From NCBI RefSeq assembly GCF_009755665.1, contig NZ_CP046622.1:4092001-4156000 (forward strand): a DNA stretch of 64,000 bases, read 5' to 3'. The DNA comes from Variovorax paradoxus. Its GTDB lineage: Bacteria > Pseudomonadota > Gammaproteobacteria > Burkholderiales > Burkholderiaceae_C. The notes under the pieces are model-generated. The model had not been told where the DNA came from. It was given only the letters and a program-made list of their open reading frames with translations, and ran no database searches. How positions within the stretch are numbered: the first letter of the stretch is position 1; each line of letters starts with the position of its first letter. Positions 22,064 through 29,780 of the stretch are shown piece after piece. A program made the position numbers and the translations under genes.

Positions 22064-22778
22064 GGCGACCTCCCGCGACGACCCCGCCGAGGCGCTGCGA
22101 GAGCGCAGCCAGAAAGGCCGCCTCTTGATGCCGGATGAAGAAGTGGCCGCCGTCGAACCAGTCGAGCGTGAAGACGCCGCCCGCCTCGGCCGACCAGGCG
22201 CGAATGCGTTCCGCGTCGATGTCGTCGTGATGCCCGGCAAACACATGCAGCGGCACCGGCAGCGGCGCGTCGCCCGCATGGCGAAAGCCTTCGCACACGC
22301 GGTAGTCGGCACCGAGCACATCGAGGGTGATGCGCATCAACTCCGCGCTGGCAAACACTTCTTCGGGCGTTCCGCCCTGCTTGCGCAGGTCGGCAATCAG
22401 CGACGCGTCGTCGGTCTTTCCGGCAAAGCGCGCGGGGTCACGCCGGCTGGGCGCCGAACTGCCAGAGGCAAGCAGCGCCACGGGCAATTCGCGCCCCATC
22501 GTGCGCAGCCGGCATGCGATGCCGTAGGCCAACAGCGCGCCCATGCTGTGGCCGAAGATTGCGAAGTTGCCGCGCATGGCGTCGGCCTGTTCCGCGCATA
22601 CCTGTGCAACCAGGCTGTCGAAATCGCGCAGCGGGCTTTCGGCCGAACGGCTCCCACGGCCGGGCAGCTCCACCGGCACCACGCGGATCCAGCCCGGCAA
22701 CAGGCGGCGCCAGCGCAGGTACATCGTGGCGCTGGCGCCCGCGCACGGCAGGCACAACAGCGAGACGCTCGTCTCCAC
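22041..22778 (-). CDS. Type II (editing) thioesterase
   Basis: An alpha/beta hydrolase of about 245 aa in the external thioesterase family that clears mis-primed or stalled carrier domains in NRPS/PKS lines. Motifs: LLCLPCAGASATMYLRW near the N-terminus, PVELPGRGSR, nucleophile elbow FGHSMGALLAYG, and a late His in DGGHFFIRH. I chose the GTG at 22778, six bases after the mbtH-like stop, because the conserved core begins just inside it. An in-frame ATG at 22835 would overlap the mbtH-like gene by 52 bases and add a basic, unconserved leader. The ribosome site is weak for either start, which fits coupling to the upstream gene. Confidence 0.92.
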   Translation of the reverse strand: METSVSLLCLPCAGASATMYLRWRRLLPGWIRVVPVELPGRGSRSAESPLRDFDSLVAQVCAEQADAMRGNFAIFGHSMGALLAYGIACRLRTMGRELPVALLASGSSAPSRRDPARFAGKTDDASLIADLRKQGGTPEEVFASAELMRITLDVLGADYRVCEGFRHAGDAPLPVPLHVFAGHHDDIDAERIRAWSAEAGGVFTLDWFDGGHFFIRHQEAAFLAALSQRLGGVVAGGRHATHALA

Positions 22779-22783
22779 GCGCG

Positions 22784-23035
22784 TCAACCGGCCGCGGTTT
22801 CGGTGGTGGGGTTTTGTTCTTGCCGCGCCATCCATTCGCGCAGCGACCGGGGCCTCATATCGGTCCAGGCCTCTTCGACATAGGCAAGGGCGGTCTTCTT
22901 GTCACCCTTGATGCCGTCGACCGCGGTCCATCCCTTTGGCACGGCCTTCCAGTGGGGCCAGATGGAATACTGGTCTTCGTGGTTGACCAGAACAATGAAG
23001 GTCTCGTCTTCGCGATCGAAGCAGCTCGTCGACAT
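22784..23035 (-). CDS. MbtH-like protein
   Basis: An 83-aa MbtH-family protein. These small proteins bind A domains and are needed for activity or solubility of many NRPS adenylation domains. The family signature is clear: [20 protein letters not shown], and [18 protein letters not shown]. The start at 23035 has an AAGGA ribosome site about eight bases upstream. It stands at the head of the biosynthetic part of the operon, downstream of the sigma factor and the FecR-like gene, the typical place for mbtH in siderophore clusters. Confidence 0.97.
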   Translation of the reverse strand: MSTSCFDREDETFIVLVNHEDQYSIWPHWKAVPKGWTAVDGIKGDKKTALAYVEEAWTDMRPRSLREWMARQEQNPTTETAAG

Positions 23036-23052
23036 GGATGCGTCCTTATGCG

Positions 23053-23113
23053 GTTGAACAGGTTCTGGCGATCAGCCGGCCCGACGGGCCTTCCGTTCGC
23101 TCCTCTGTTCAAC
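23053..23113. promoter_or_regulatory. Inverted repeat in the mbtH leader
   Basis: GTTGAACAG at 23053-23061 and its exact complement CTGTTCAAC at 23105-23113 flank 43 bases in the gap between the FecR-like gene and the mbtH-like gene; a further CTGTTCA copy lies at about 23134. The loop contains a GC-rich internal dyad (GGCCCGACGGGCC). It could be an RNA hairpin that adjusts expression of the biosynthetic genes, an operator, or both. There is no long U-run, so a simple terminator is unlikely. Confidence 0.4.
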
Positions 23114-23137
23114 AAGACGTTTCAGGACGCGATCTGT

Positions 23138-23365
23138 TCACTCCGCAGAAGCCGGGGGAGAAGCAGGGGAAGACTCAGGCGGCACAAGGCCCGCGAGCAG
23201 CGATAGGCGGGCCGCCTTGTCGTAGGCCTTGCGATGCAGGGGGTCGGCAAGAAGCCAGGCGGTCATCTCGCTGCGCGCAGCCGCATCGAAGCTCTCGCGG
23301 TCGTACTCGCGCTGCACCCACTGCCATGCGGCGTTCCAGATGGGATCGTCCTGTTCTTGTGTCAT
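23138..23365 (-). CDS. Small FecR-N-terminus-like (DUF4880) protein
   Basis: A 75-aa protein (MTQEQDDPIWNAAWQWV...) that matches by eye the N-terminal DUF4880 segment of FecR-type anti-sigma regulators, including the RSEMTAWLLADPLHRKAYDKA helix. It has no transmembrane segment and no periplasmic FecR domain, so it is only the cytoplasmic sigma-contacting portion. It lies about 100 bases downstream of the sigma-factor gene in the same direction, so it may be a soluble modulator of that sigma factor. In-frame upstream residues exist, but the ATG at 23365 precedes the conserved part directly. Confidence 0.75.
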   Translation of the reverse strand: MTQEQDDPIWNAAWQWVQREYDRESFDAAARSEMTAWLLADPLHRKAYDKAARLSLLAGLVPPESSPASPPASAE

Positions 23366-23467
23366 GTGCGTGAACGTGTGGCATTGCGCGGCAGCACAAT
23401 GCATTGGCGCTAAGGCTTTTACCTTACACCAATCCCGCACGCATTCAGGCCTTCAATTGCCCAGGGC

Positions 23468-23992
23468 TCAATCGTCGTCGAGCAGCCGGCCGCATTCCTT
23501 GATGGCCTGGGCCGCTTCGGCGATCAGCCCGTTCACCAGCCCGAGCGCGCAGCCCAGGCGCAATGCGATCTCGCGCTGCGTGAGGCCTTCGAGCCGGTAA
23601 AGCTCGAACACCAGGCGCGTTCGCGCAGGCAGTGCCGCCAGCACCTTGTCGATCGCGTGGATCGCCTGGCGCTCGCGCATCAGGCGGTCGGGCGAAGGGG
23701 GCCCCGCCACGTCGAGGGCCTCGACATCGACATCGAAGGTGCGGTAGTTGGCTTCGACGGTATGCCGCCGGCAGCAGTCGAGCGCCACGTTGCGCACCAC
23801 CTGGCAGCAATAGCCGATCGGCCGATCGGCCTTGCGCACGCAGGGGCCGTCGGTGATCTTCAGGTAGGCATCCTGCAGCACGTCGTCGGCGAGTTCCGCG
23901 GTGCGCACGATTCTTCGCGCCACGCGCAAAAGCTGCGGACGGTTGGCAATGAAGACTTCGGCGAGCGTGGGCTCGGAAAGAGGCAACGCCAT
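23468..23992 (-). CDS. ECF sigma factor, iron-starvation (PvdS/FecI-like) type
   Basis: A 174-aa sigma-70 family ECF factor. Region 2 is seen in NRPQLLRVARRIVRTAELADDVLQDAYLKI and region 4 in LPARTRLVFELYRLEGLTQREIALRLG. These factors direct RNA polymerase to siderophore biosynthesis and uptake promoters under iron limitation. Placement upstream of the FecR-like gene, mbtH and the NRPS genes, with a Fur box about 110 bases upstream of its start, gives the expected cascade: Fur represses the sigma factor, which then activates the operon. The start could be 23992 (used here, MALPLSEPTL) or in-frame ATGs at 24010 or 24013. Confidence 0.92.
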   Translation of the reverse strand: MALPLSEPTLAEVFIANRPQLLRVARRIVRTAELADDVLQDAYLKITDGPCVRKADRPIGYCCQVVRNVALDCCRRHTVEANYRTFDVDVEALDVAGPPSPDRLMRERQAIHAIDKVLAALPARTRLVFELYRLEGLTQREIALRLGCALGLVNGLIAEAAQAIKECGRLLDDD

Positions 23993-24319
23993 GTCGATGG
24001 ACTCTCTCATCATGCGAAGCGCAGCGCCAACCGCGCGAAAGAACGTCGACGAGGTTGAAGACACATGAACATGAGGGAGGTACTCCTGAAGTGCTCAATA
24101 CAAATGAGAATTATTACTACTTGTGGATACAAAAATGCCCCATTTCCCGATCTCTTCATGCTCCATACCCAGTAGACGTTCGAACACCCCAAACCGAGAC
24201 AGCCAGACGCCGATTTAGCGCAACCAAACGTTCGGCGATGGTGGGCCGCCTGCATGACAGCCAGATGATCACGCGCGGGCGGCAACTAGAATTTCGCCCC
24301 TTTCCCCGATCCCTGCCTC
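23993..24319. other. Divergent intergenic region, sigma factor / ParB-like gene
   Basis: About 330 bases with no convincing gene. The middle is markedly AT-rich compared with the surroundings and carries the Fur box. Promoters for the leftward sigma-factor operon and possibly the rightward ParB-like gene should be here; I cannot fix a clear -35/-10 pair by eye. Confidence 0.6.
24100..24118. promoter_or_regulatory. Fur box
   Basis: ACAAATGAGAATTATTACT agrees at 12 of 19 positions with the classical Fur consensus GATAATGATAATCATTATC, and it sits in an AT-rich patch upstream of an iron-starvation sigma gene. It predicts Fe(II)-Fur repression of the sigma factor and, through it, of the siderophore operon. 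Confidence 0.8.
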
Positions 24320-25171
24320 ATGAACATCGTCGTCAACGAAGAACTCAAAGCCTATATAGATCCATTGACTCCCGAGGAGCACGAGGCGCTGGAGCGCAGC
24401 ATCCTCACCGAAGGCTGCCGCGACGCGCTGGTGCTGTGGGGCGACGTGCTGGTGGACGGCCACAACCGCTACGGCATTTGCCAGAAGCACGGCCTGCCGT
24501 TCCAGACGGTGCAGAACACGCGCTTCAAGACGATCGAGGACGTGCACCTCTGGATGATCGACCAGCACCTGGGCCGGCGCAGCATTTCCGACTTTCTTCG
24601 CGGCGTGCTGGCACTGCGAAAGAAAGACATCGTCGACGAGCGCCGCGCGCGCGCAATGGCCGACACGGCGCCGCCTGACGACGGCGCGCCGTTCGATGCC
24701 GACCCGCCCGCCGGACCGTCCGATAACAGCGCCCCTGCCCTGCCCCCGCCCGCACCGCTGAGCAGCCGCGAAGCCATTGCACGCGCCGCGCGGCTCAGCA
24801 GCAACCAGGTGGTGATGATCGAGAAGATCCAGAAGCAGGCTGCGCCTGAGCTGGTGGCGGCCGTGAAGTCGGGTGTCATTTCCATCAACACCGCGGCGGC
24901 GGTGGCCAGCCTGCCCGCTGAAGAGCAGGTTTCGGCGGCGAACGCGGGCAAGGACGAACTCAAGCAGGCCGCCAAGCGGGTTCGCGAGGCCAAGCGCAAG
25001 CCGCGCGAAGAAGCGGGCGAGGCTGCTGACTCGGCTGAATCGAATACAGCCGACCAGCCGGCAAAGGCCGAAGCACTGCAGCTGCTGGAGCAGCGCGTGG
25101 CAGAACTCACGGCCGAGAACGAGGCCTTGCGCAAGCAGGTCGCCGAGCTGCAGGCGCAGCTGGCGAACTGA
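24320..25171 (+). CDS. ParB/Srx-N-like, plasmid partition-related protein
   Basis: A 283-aa protein whose first 90 residues resemble the ParB/sulfiredoxin N-terminal nuclease-like fold (EHEALERSILTEGCRDALVLW, DVLVDGHNRYGICQ). A Pro/Asp-rich linker follows (about 115-150), then a helical segment (SREAIARAARLSSNQVVMIEKI) and a charged C-terminal coiled coil (LLEQRVAELTAENEALRKQV). There is no parA partner nearby, so it is unlikely to run a classical partition system. Similar chromosomal genes are annotated as plasmid replication/partition-related proteins in burkholderiales; their role is unknown to me. It reads divergently from the sigma factor. Confidence 0.8.
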   Translation: MNIVVNEELKAYIDPLTPEEHEALERSILTEGCRDALVLWGDVLVDGHNRYGICQKHGLPFQTVQNTRFKTIEDVHLWMIDQHLGRRSISDFLRGVLALRKKDIVDERRARAMADTAPPDDGAPFDADPPAGPSDNSAPALPPPAPLSSREAIARAARLSSNQVVMIEKIQKQAAPELVAAVKSGVISINTAAAVASLPAEEQVSAANAGKDELKQAAKRVREAKRKPREEAGEAADSAESNTADQPAKAEALQLLEQRVAELTAENEALRKQVAELQAQLAN

Positions 25172-25194
25172 TCAGGAAGCGACTCGCAGGCCGC

Positions 25195-25779
25195 CTACAG
25201 CCGGATCTCGCTGATCTTCGCGCCCGACACGGACACGCCGGCCTCGAGCCCCACGTTGGTCAGCACGAAGCCGACCACGGGCTGGCGCAGCGTGTTGGTG
25301 TCGATGCTGCCGTTGGCACCGAAGGTTGCCGCGGCCACGGTGGCATCGGCACCGGCCGTCCACCCCTTGCTGCTGCGGAACTTGTCGAGCGCGGCCTGCG
25401 TGGTGAACACGTAGATCACCGCCTTCGACTGCGCACCGGCCTGGAAGCCGATCGAACCCGCGGTGGTGCTGTAGTAGGCCTGCGTGCGCCCGTTCACGCG
25501 CAACGCACCGCGCCCATACTCGGCGCCCACGCCCATGCTGGCGCCGACCACGGCCGGAAACACCAGCACGCCAGTCGACGAGGCGACCAGTTCGCGCGAG
25601 CCCCTGGCGGAGCCGTACAGCTTGGACAATGCGGCGTCGACCTGCGCGTCGATCGAGGCGCGCGACGATGCGCTGCTCGCCTGGTCCTGGGGCCTGGTGG
25701 TCGTGCAGCCCACGGCCGCAATGCCGGCGACTGCAACCGCACATGCGAGCGCAAGGCTTCGGAGTTGAATGGACCGCAT
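25195..25779 (-). CDS. SYLF-domain (Ysc84-like) lipoprotein
   Basis: A 194-aa exported protein. The N-terminus is a lipoprotein signal peptide with a lipobox ending IAAVGC, so the mature protein should be membrane anchored. The remainder matches the SYLF/Ysc84 family: ALSKLYGSARGSRELVASSTGVLVFP, GAEYGRGALRVNG, and repeated glycine-bearing hydrophobic strands to the C-terminus. Family members bind lipids in eukaryotes; the bacterial role is not established. It is convergent with the ParB-like gene, 23 bases apart. Confidence 0.85.
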   Translation of the reverse strand: MRSIQLRSLALACAVAVAGIAAVGCTTTRPQDQASSASSRASIDAQVDAALSKLYGSARGSRELVASSTGVLVFPAVVGASMGVGAEYGRGALRVNGRTQAYYSTTAGSIGFQAGAQSKAVIYVFTTQAALDKFRSSKGWTAGADATVAAATFGANGSIDTNTLRQPVVGFVLTNVGLEAGVSVSGAKISEIRL

Positions 25780-25945
25780 GGTGCTCTCCTTTGTAGGTAG
25801 CTTCAGAAAAAGCCGGGGTGCTTCGTGCCGACCGGCAGGGTGTTCGACCCATGCTAGTTCTACAAAATTCCGCCAAAACTCGTTTGCGGAAACGGCCTAC
25901 GCGAAGTCAGGCCGTTCAGGAAGCAAGGGCTTGGCGGAGCGCGTT

Positions 25946-26899
25946 TCAGCGCCGCTGAGCCGGCAGTTTTCCGAGGGATTCCTCAAGAAACTGAAGCAGC
26001 GCCTGGACGCGCGCCGTACGGCCCTGCCGCGTGGGCACCAGCGCCGTCACGGGCGCACTGTCGAGCGCCCAATCGGGCAGCACCCGCACCAGGGTTCCGC
26101 GGGCAATCGACTCCGCGGCATCCCACTCGGAGCGCAGCACCAGGCCAAGGCCCTGCTCGGCCCACTCGCGCGCCACGGTGCCGTCGTTCGAGGTGTAGCT
26201 GGGCACGATGCGCACCGTTTCGCGCGGCTTCTGCCGCCGCGCGGCATCATCCACCTTTGCCTTGCCCGCCGCCTTCGCGCTGGGCCGGTGAAAGTGCCAC
26301 AGCGTCACGTCTTCCTCGTTCTCGCGGATGCTGATGCAGCAGTGCTTCAGCAGCTCGCGCGGCTCGCTGGGCGTTCCGTGCGTGCGCAAGTAAGCCGGGC
26401 TCGCGCACAGCCAGCGCTCGTTGAAGGCGAGCGTGCGCGCAACCCACGACGAATCGCGCACCGTGCCGATGTGAATCACCACGTCCGAATCGTGCCTGTC
26501 GGGCCACGGCGTTTCCCTCAGGTCGAGTTGCAGGCCCAACGAGGGATGCAGCCGCGCAAAGCGCGCGAGCATCGGTGCGATGCGCTGCCTTCCATAGCCG
26601 AAGGGCGCCGCAATGCGCAGCGTGCCGGTCAAGCGGCGGTCGTTGCGCTGGAACGATTGCGGCAAAGCCTCGAGCCCCGCCAGCAACGTCGCCGCTTCGC
26701 GCGCAAAGCGCTCGCCCTCCGGCGTCAGGCTCAGGCGCCTTGCGGTGCGAACCGCCAGCGAAACATCGAGCATGGCCTCCAGCTTGCGCAGCCGCATCGA
26801 CAGCGCGGGCGGCGTGACGTTCAACGCGCGCGCGGCCGCGCTCAACGAAGGCGCCTGCGCGAGCGCCGCGGCAAGTTGCAGGTCTTCGATGCGGAGCAT
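25946..26899 (-). CDS. LysR-family transcriptional regulator
   Basis: A 317-aa LTTR. The N-terminal winged helix-turn-helix is clear (LAAALAQAPSLSAAARALNVTPPALSMRLRKLEAML, residues about 8-43), followed by an effector-binding domain containing SNDGTVAREWAEQGLGLVLRSEW typical of the CrgA/DsdC-like branch. It is divergent from the PLP enzyme gene, with 71 bases between the two starts, the standard arrangement for an LTTR controlling its neighbour. The inducer is plausibly a D- or beta-hydroxy amino acid. Confidence 0.93.
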   Translation of the reverse strand: MLRIEDLQLAAALAQAPSLSAAARALNVTPPALSMRLRKLEAMLDVSLAVRTARRLSLTPEGERFAREAATLLAGLEALPQSFQRNDRRLTGTLRIAAPFGYGRQRIAPMLARFARLHPSLGLQLDLRETPWPDRHDSDVVIHIGTVRDSSWVARTLAFNERWLCASPAYLRTHGTPSEPRELLKHCCISIRENEEDVTLWHFHRPSAKAAGKAKVDDAARRQKPRETVRIVPSYTSNDGTVAREWAEQGLGLVLRSEWDAAESIARGTLVRVLPDWALDSAPVTALVPTRQGRTARVQALLQFLEESLGKLPAQRR

Positions 26900-26917
26900 T
26901 CAGCTGAGCTTAACGAT

Positions 26918-26938
26918 TGGTGTAGTTTCATTAAACCA
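26918..26938. promoter_or_regulatory. Candidate LysR operator (TGGT-N13-ACCA dyad)
   Basis: An imperfect 21-base dyad in the 71-base divergent gap between the LysR gene and the PLP-enzyme gene. The outer TGGT/ACCA arms are exact, and inner T/A positions extend the symmetry. The position and dyad form suit a LTTR activation/autoregulation site. Confidence 0.5.
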
Positions 26939-26970
26939 CGCAGCACCCTCGAATTACTACAGTCAGGTCC

Positions 26971-28113
26971 ATGAACACACCATCGCACCTCGCCACGCTC
27001 GACACGCCGGCAGCCCTCATCGACCTGCCGCGCATGCGGCACAACATCGACCGCATGCAGGCGCGCATGAACGCGTTGTCCGTGCGTTTTCGCCCGCATG
27101 TGAAGACCACCAAGTGCACGCCCGTCGTGCGCGCCCAGCTGGCCGCGGGTGCGCAGGGCATCACCGTTTCCACCTTGAAGGAGGCGGAGCAGTTCTTCGC
27201 CGACGGCATCACGGACATCCTCTACGCGGTCGGCATGGCCCAGCACCGGCTGCCGCAGGCGCTCGCGCTGCGCCGCAAGGGCTGCGACCTGAAGATCATC
27301 ACGGACAGCCCGGCCTCGGCGGCGGCAATTGCCGAGTTCGGCCGCGCGCATGGCGAGGTGTTCGAGGTCTGGATCGAGGTCGACACCGACGGTCACCGCT
27401 CCGGCATCAAGCCCGACGAAGCAGCGCTGCTCGAAGCGGCAAACGCCTTGCACGCGGGCGGCATGCGGCTCGGCGGGGTGCTCACGCACGCGGGCTCCAG
27501 CTACGAACTCGACACACCTGAAGCGCTGGCGGCCATGGCCGAGCAGGAACGCGCGGGCTGCGTGCGCGCGGCCGAGCGCCTGCGCGCCGCGGGCCTGCCC
27601 TGCCCGGTGGTCAGCGTCGGCTCCACGCCCACCGCACTGCATGCGCAACAACTCGACGGCGTGACAGAAGTGCGTGCAGGCGTGTATGTGTTCTTCGACC
27701 TCGTGATGAAAAACATCGGCGTCTGCGCCACCTCGGACATTGCGCTGAGCGTGCTCACGACGGTGATCGGCCACCAGCCGGACAAGGGCTGGGCGATCGT
27801 CGATGCGGGCTGGATGGCGATGAGCCGCGACCGCGGCACGCAGAAGCAGAAACGCGACTTCGGCTACGGCCAGGTCTGCGGTGTCGATGGCGAGCCGATC
27901 GACGGCTATGTGCTGAGCGGCGCCAACCAGGAGCACGGCATCCTGTCGCGCGAAGGCACGCCCGACACGGACATTGCGGGGCGCTTTCCCATCGGCACGC
28001 AACTGCGCATACTGCCCAACCACGCCTGCGCCACCGGCGCGCAGTTTCCGCAGTACCACGCGCTGGCGCAAGATGGAACACTCGCAACCTGGAGCCGGTT
28101 CCACGGCTGGTGA
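26971..28113 (+). CDS. D-threonine aldolase / D-serine dehydratase-like PLP enzyme (DSD1 family)
   Basis: A 380-aa fold-type III PLP enzyme. The N-terminal alanine-racemase-like barrel carries the PLP lysine in RPHVKTTKC (K45). The C-terminal part holds the metal-binding pair seen in DSD1-like enzymes (PNHAC, H351 and C353). Family members cleave D-threo-beta-hydroxy amino acids (aldolase) or dehydrate D-Ser / D-threo-3-hydroxyaspartate. The 15-base spacing to a RidA gene favours a dehydratase or another reaction releasing an enamine. Exact substrate cannot be read from sequence. It is probably controlled by the divergent LysR regulator. Confidence 0.87.
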   Translation: MNTPSHLATLDTPAALIDLPRMRHNIDRMQARMNALSVRFRPHVKTTKCTPVVRAQLAAGAQGITVSTLKEAEQFFADGITDILYAVGMAQHRLPQALALRRKGCDLKIITDSPASAAAIAEFGRAHGEVFEVWIEVDTDGHRSGIKPDEAALLEAANALHAGGMRLGGVLTHAGSSYELDTPEALAAMAEQERAGCVRAAERLRAAGLPCPVVSVGSTPTALHAQQLDGVTEVRAGVYVFFDLVMKNIGVCATSDIALSVLTTVIGHQPDKGWAIVDAGWMAMSRDRGTQKQKRDFGYGQVCGVDGEPIDGYVLSGANQEHGILSREGTPDTDIAGRFPIGTQLRILPNHACATGAQFPQYHALAQDGTLATWSRFHGW

Positions 28114-28124
28114 GAAAGAAGCGC

Positions 28125-28511
28125 ATGACAAACACTGTTCAGTACATCGCTCCTGAAAGCCTTGCAGCGCCGGGCGGGCACTACAGCCACGCGACCGTGG
28201 CCAACGGCTTCGTCTTCGTCTCTGGCCAACTGCCCATTGCAGCCGGCGGCGCCAAGCTGACCGAGGCCTCGTTCGAGGAGCAGACGCGCCAGGTTCTCGA
28301 CAACCTGAAGGCCGCATTGGTAGGGGCCGGGAGCGGCATCGACCGCTTGGTTCAGGTTCGCGTCTATCTCGACGCCATCGAGAACTGGCCCGCATTCAAT
28401 ACCATCTATTCGGAATGGGCCGGCAATGCACGCCCGGCTCGCGCGATCGTGCCGACGGGGCCATTGCACTTCGGATTCAAGGTCGAGGCGGAAGCGGTCG
28501 CGTTGGCCTAG
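28125..28511 (+). CDS. RidA-family enamine/imine deaminase
   Basis: A 128-aa RidA/YjgF-family protein (FVSGQLPI, LDNLKAALVGAGSGIDRLVQVRVYL, PARAIVPTGPLHFGFKVEAEAVA). RidA proteins hydrolyse reactive 2-aminoacrylate and related imines released by PLP dehydratases. Starting 12 bases after the DSD1-like gene, it is well placed to quench that enzyme's product. I use the ATG at 28125; an in-frame GTG at 28110 overlaps the upstream stop. Confidence 0.92.
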   Translation: MTNTVQYIAPESLAAPGGHYSHATVANGFVFVSGQLPIAAGGAKLTEASFEEQTRQVLDNLKAALVGAGSGIDRLVQVRVYLDAIENWPAFNTIYSEWAGNARPARAIVPTGPLHFGFKVEAEAVALA

Positions 28512-28568
28512 TTCAGGCACTCGAAGGCGAAGCGCCGCTTTGCGTGCCAATGGCATACTGAATGCGCC

Positions 28569-29666
28569 ATGAAACACTCGCGAGATGCCCTCTCCGCGCC
28601 GTTCGGCCAACGGCGGAATTCTCGCGGAAAAGGCCGTCGCAGTCCGTGGAAAGAGACCCTTCTCTTCATCGGCTCCATGCTCGTTGCCGCCTTTCCTGCC
28701 GCGGCGCAGGGAGCGGGCCCGAAAGAATGCCGTACGGCACGCAATGCAGATCTTCCTCGCCTCGACCGCATCCACGTTCGCGACGAATTCCGCGTCTTCT
28801 ACACGCTGGATGGAGAGCATGCGTTGCCCGATGCCCGCGACGCCAACCGCAACGGCGTGCCCGACAAGGTCGAGGACGTGGCCACGCAACTGGTGGTGGG
28901 GCGGCGCATCTTCTCCGAAGTGATGGGCCTCACGCATCCGATGCGCCAGGTTCGCAATGCGCGCACCGCATCGATCGACGTCTTCCTGCTCAAGATGGAG
29001 AAAGGGAATGGCCGCTCCTATGACGAAGCGACGAACTATCGCCTTGGCATCGACGGGCCCCAGGGGCACTGCGCATTGCGTATCGACCTGCTGAACAGCC
29101 ATTCGAACCAGAACGTGTCGCCTGCCCACGAACTCTTTCACCAGTATCAGTACGGCTACACCATGTTCAAGGCGCGCTGGCTCCTGGAGGGCACCGCGCG
29201 TTGGGCTGAATACGCCTTGCGTCCCGGGGTGGGCGCGGAGCACTCCTTGCCCGGCACGTTGCCGGCCCTGCAGGCACAGGTGTTCGCCGAAAGTTACGCA
29301 GCCAGCGCGATGTGGAACCGCCTTGCAACGCTGCTGGACCCAGAGGGTCGGCTCGAACTGCCGCCCGACCTGGCGCGCATCACCTACGTCGACGGCAGCC
29401 CGGTCGTCCACGACAACCAGCTGCGCGGTGCGGCTTTCATGAAGGCAATGTTCGAAGCGCTCGGTCCGCTGGACCGCCAGGTGTCGGCGCGAAATGGCTG
29501 GGCCGCCTTCGGCTGGAAGGAAGAAGACCAGCGCTCGCCGGCACACGACGCCGAGATCTTCCGCGAATTGCTGCAGTTGGTGCGTGCGCTGGCCAAACGC
29601 TCGGGCACCGCCTCCACCTCCGCGGAGATGGAAGCCTTCCTGGCGTTGCAGGCCACCCTGCCCTGA
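28569..29666 (+). CDS. Secreted HExxH protein, putative zinc metallopeptidase
   Basis: A 365-aa exported protein. A basic N-region followed by LLFIGSMLVAAFPAAAQGA is a likely signal peptide with cleavage near residue 47. The segment DARDANRNGVPDKVEDV (about 88-104) is an Asp/Asn-rich loop of the calcium-binding type. HELFH at 187-191 followed by WLLEGTARWAE (Glu 207 or 214) has the spacing of gluzincin-type zinc peptidases. The architecture recalls the MXAN_6640-type putative metalloproteases, but I cannot verify the family. It has no obvious functional link to its neighbours. Confidence 0.72.
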   Translation: MKHSRDALSAPFGQRRNSRGKGRRSPWKETLLFIGSMLVAAFPAAAQGAGPKECRTARNADLPRLDRIHVRDEFRVFYTLDGEHALPDARDANRNGVPDKVEDVATQLVVGRRIFSEVMGLTHPMRQVRNARTASIDVFLLKMEKGNGRSYDEATNYRLGIDGPQGHCALRIDLLNSHSNQNVSPAHELFHQYQYGYTMFKARWLLEGTARWAEYALRPGVGAEHSLPGTLPALQAQVFAESYAASAMWNRLATLLDPEGRLELPPDLARITYVDGSPVVHDNQLRGAAFMKAMFEALGPLDRQVSARNGWAAFGWKEEDQRSPAHDAEIFRELLQLVRALAKRSGTASTSAEMEAFLALQATLP

Positions 29667-29780
29667 CGGGCACGGGCGCCGCCGCCTTGCCCGTCACGGC
29701 GGGCAGCGACGCGCTGGCACCGGGCGTTCTTCGCGCCAGGAGGATGCTAAATTGGGCGGCCAGGATTGTGAAAACGCTGG

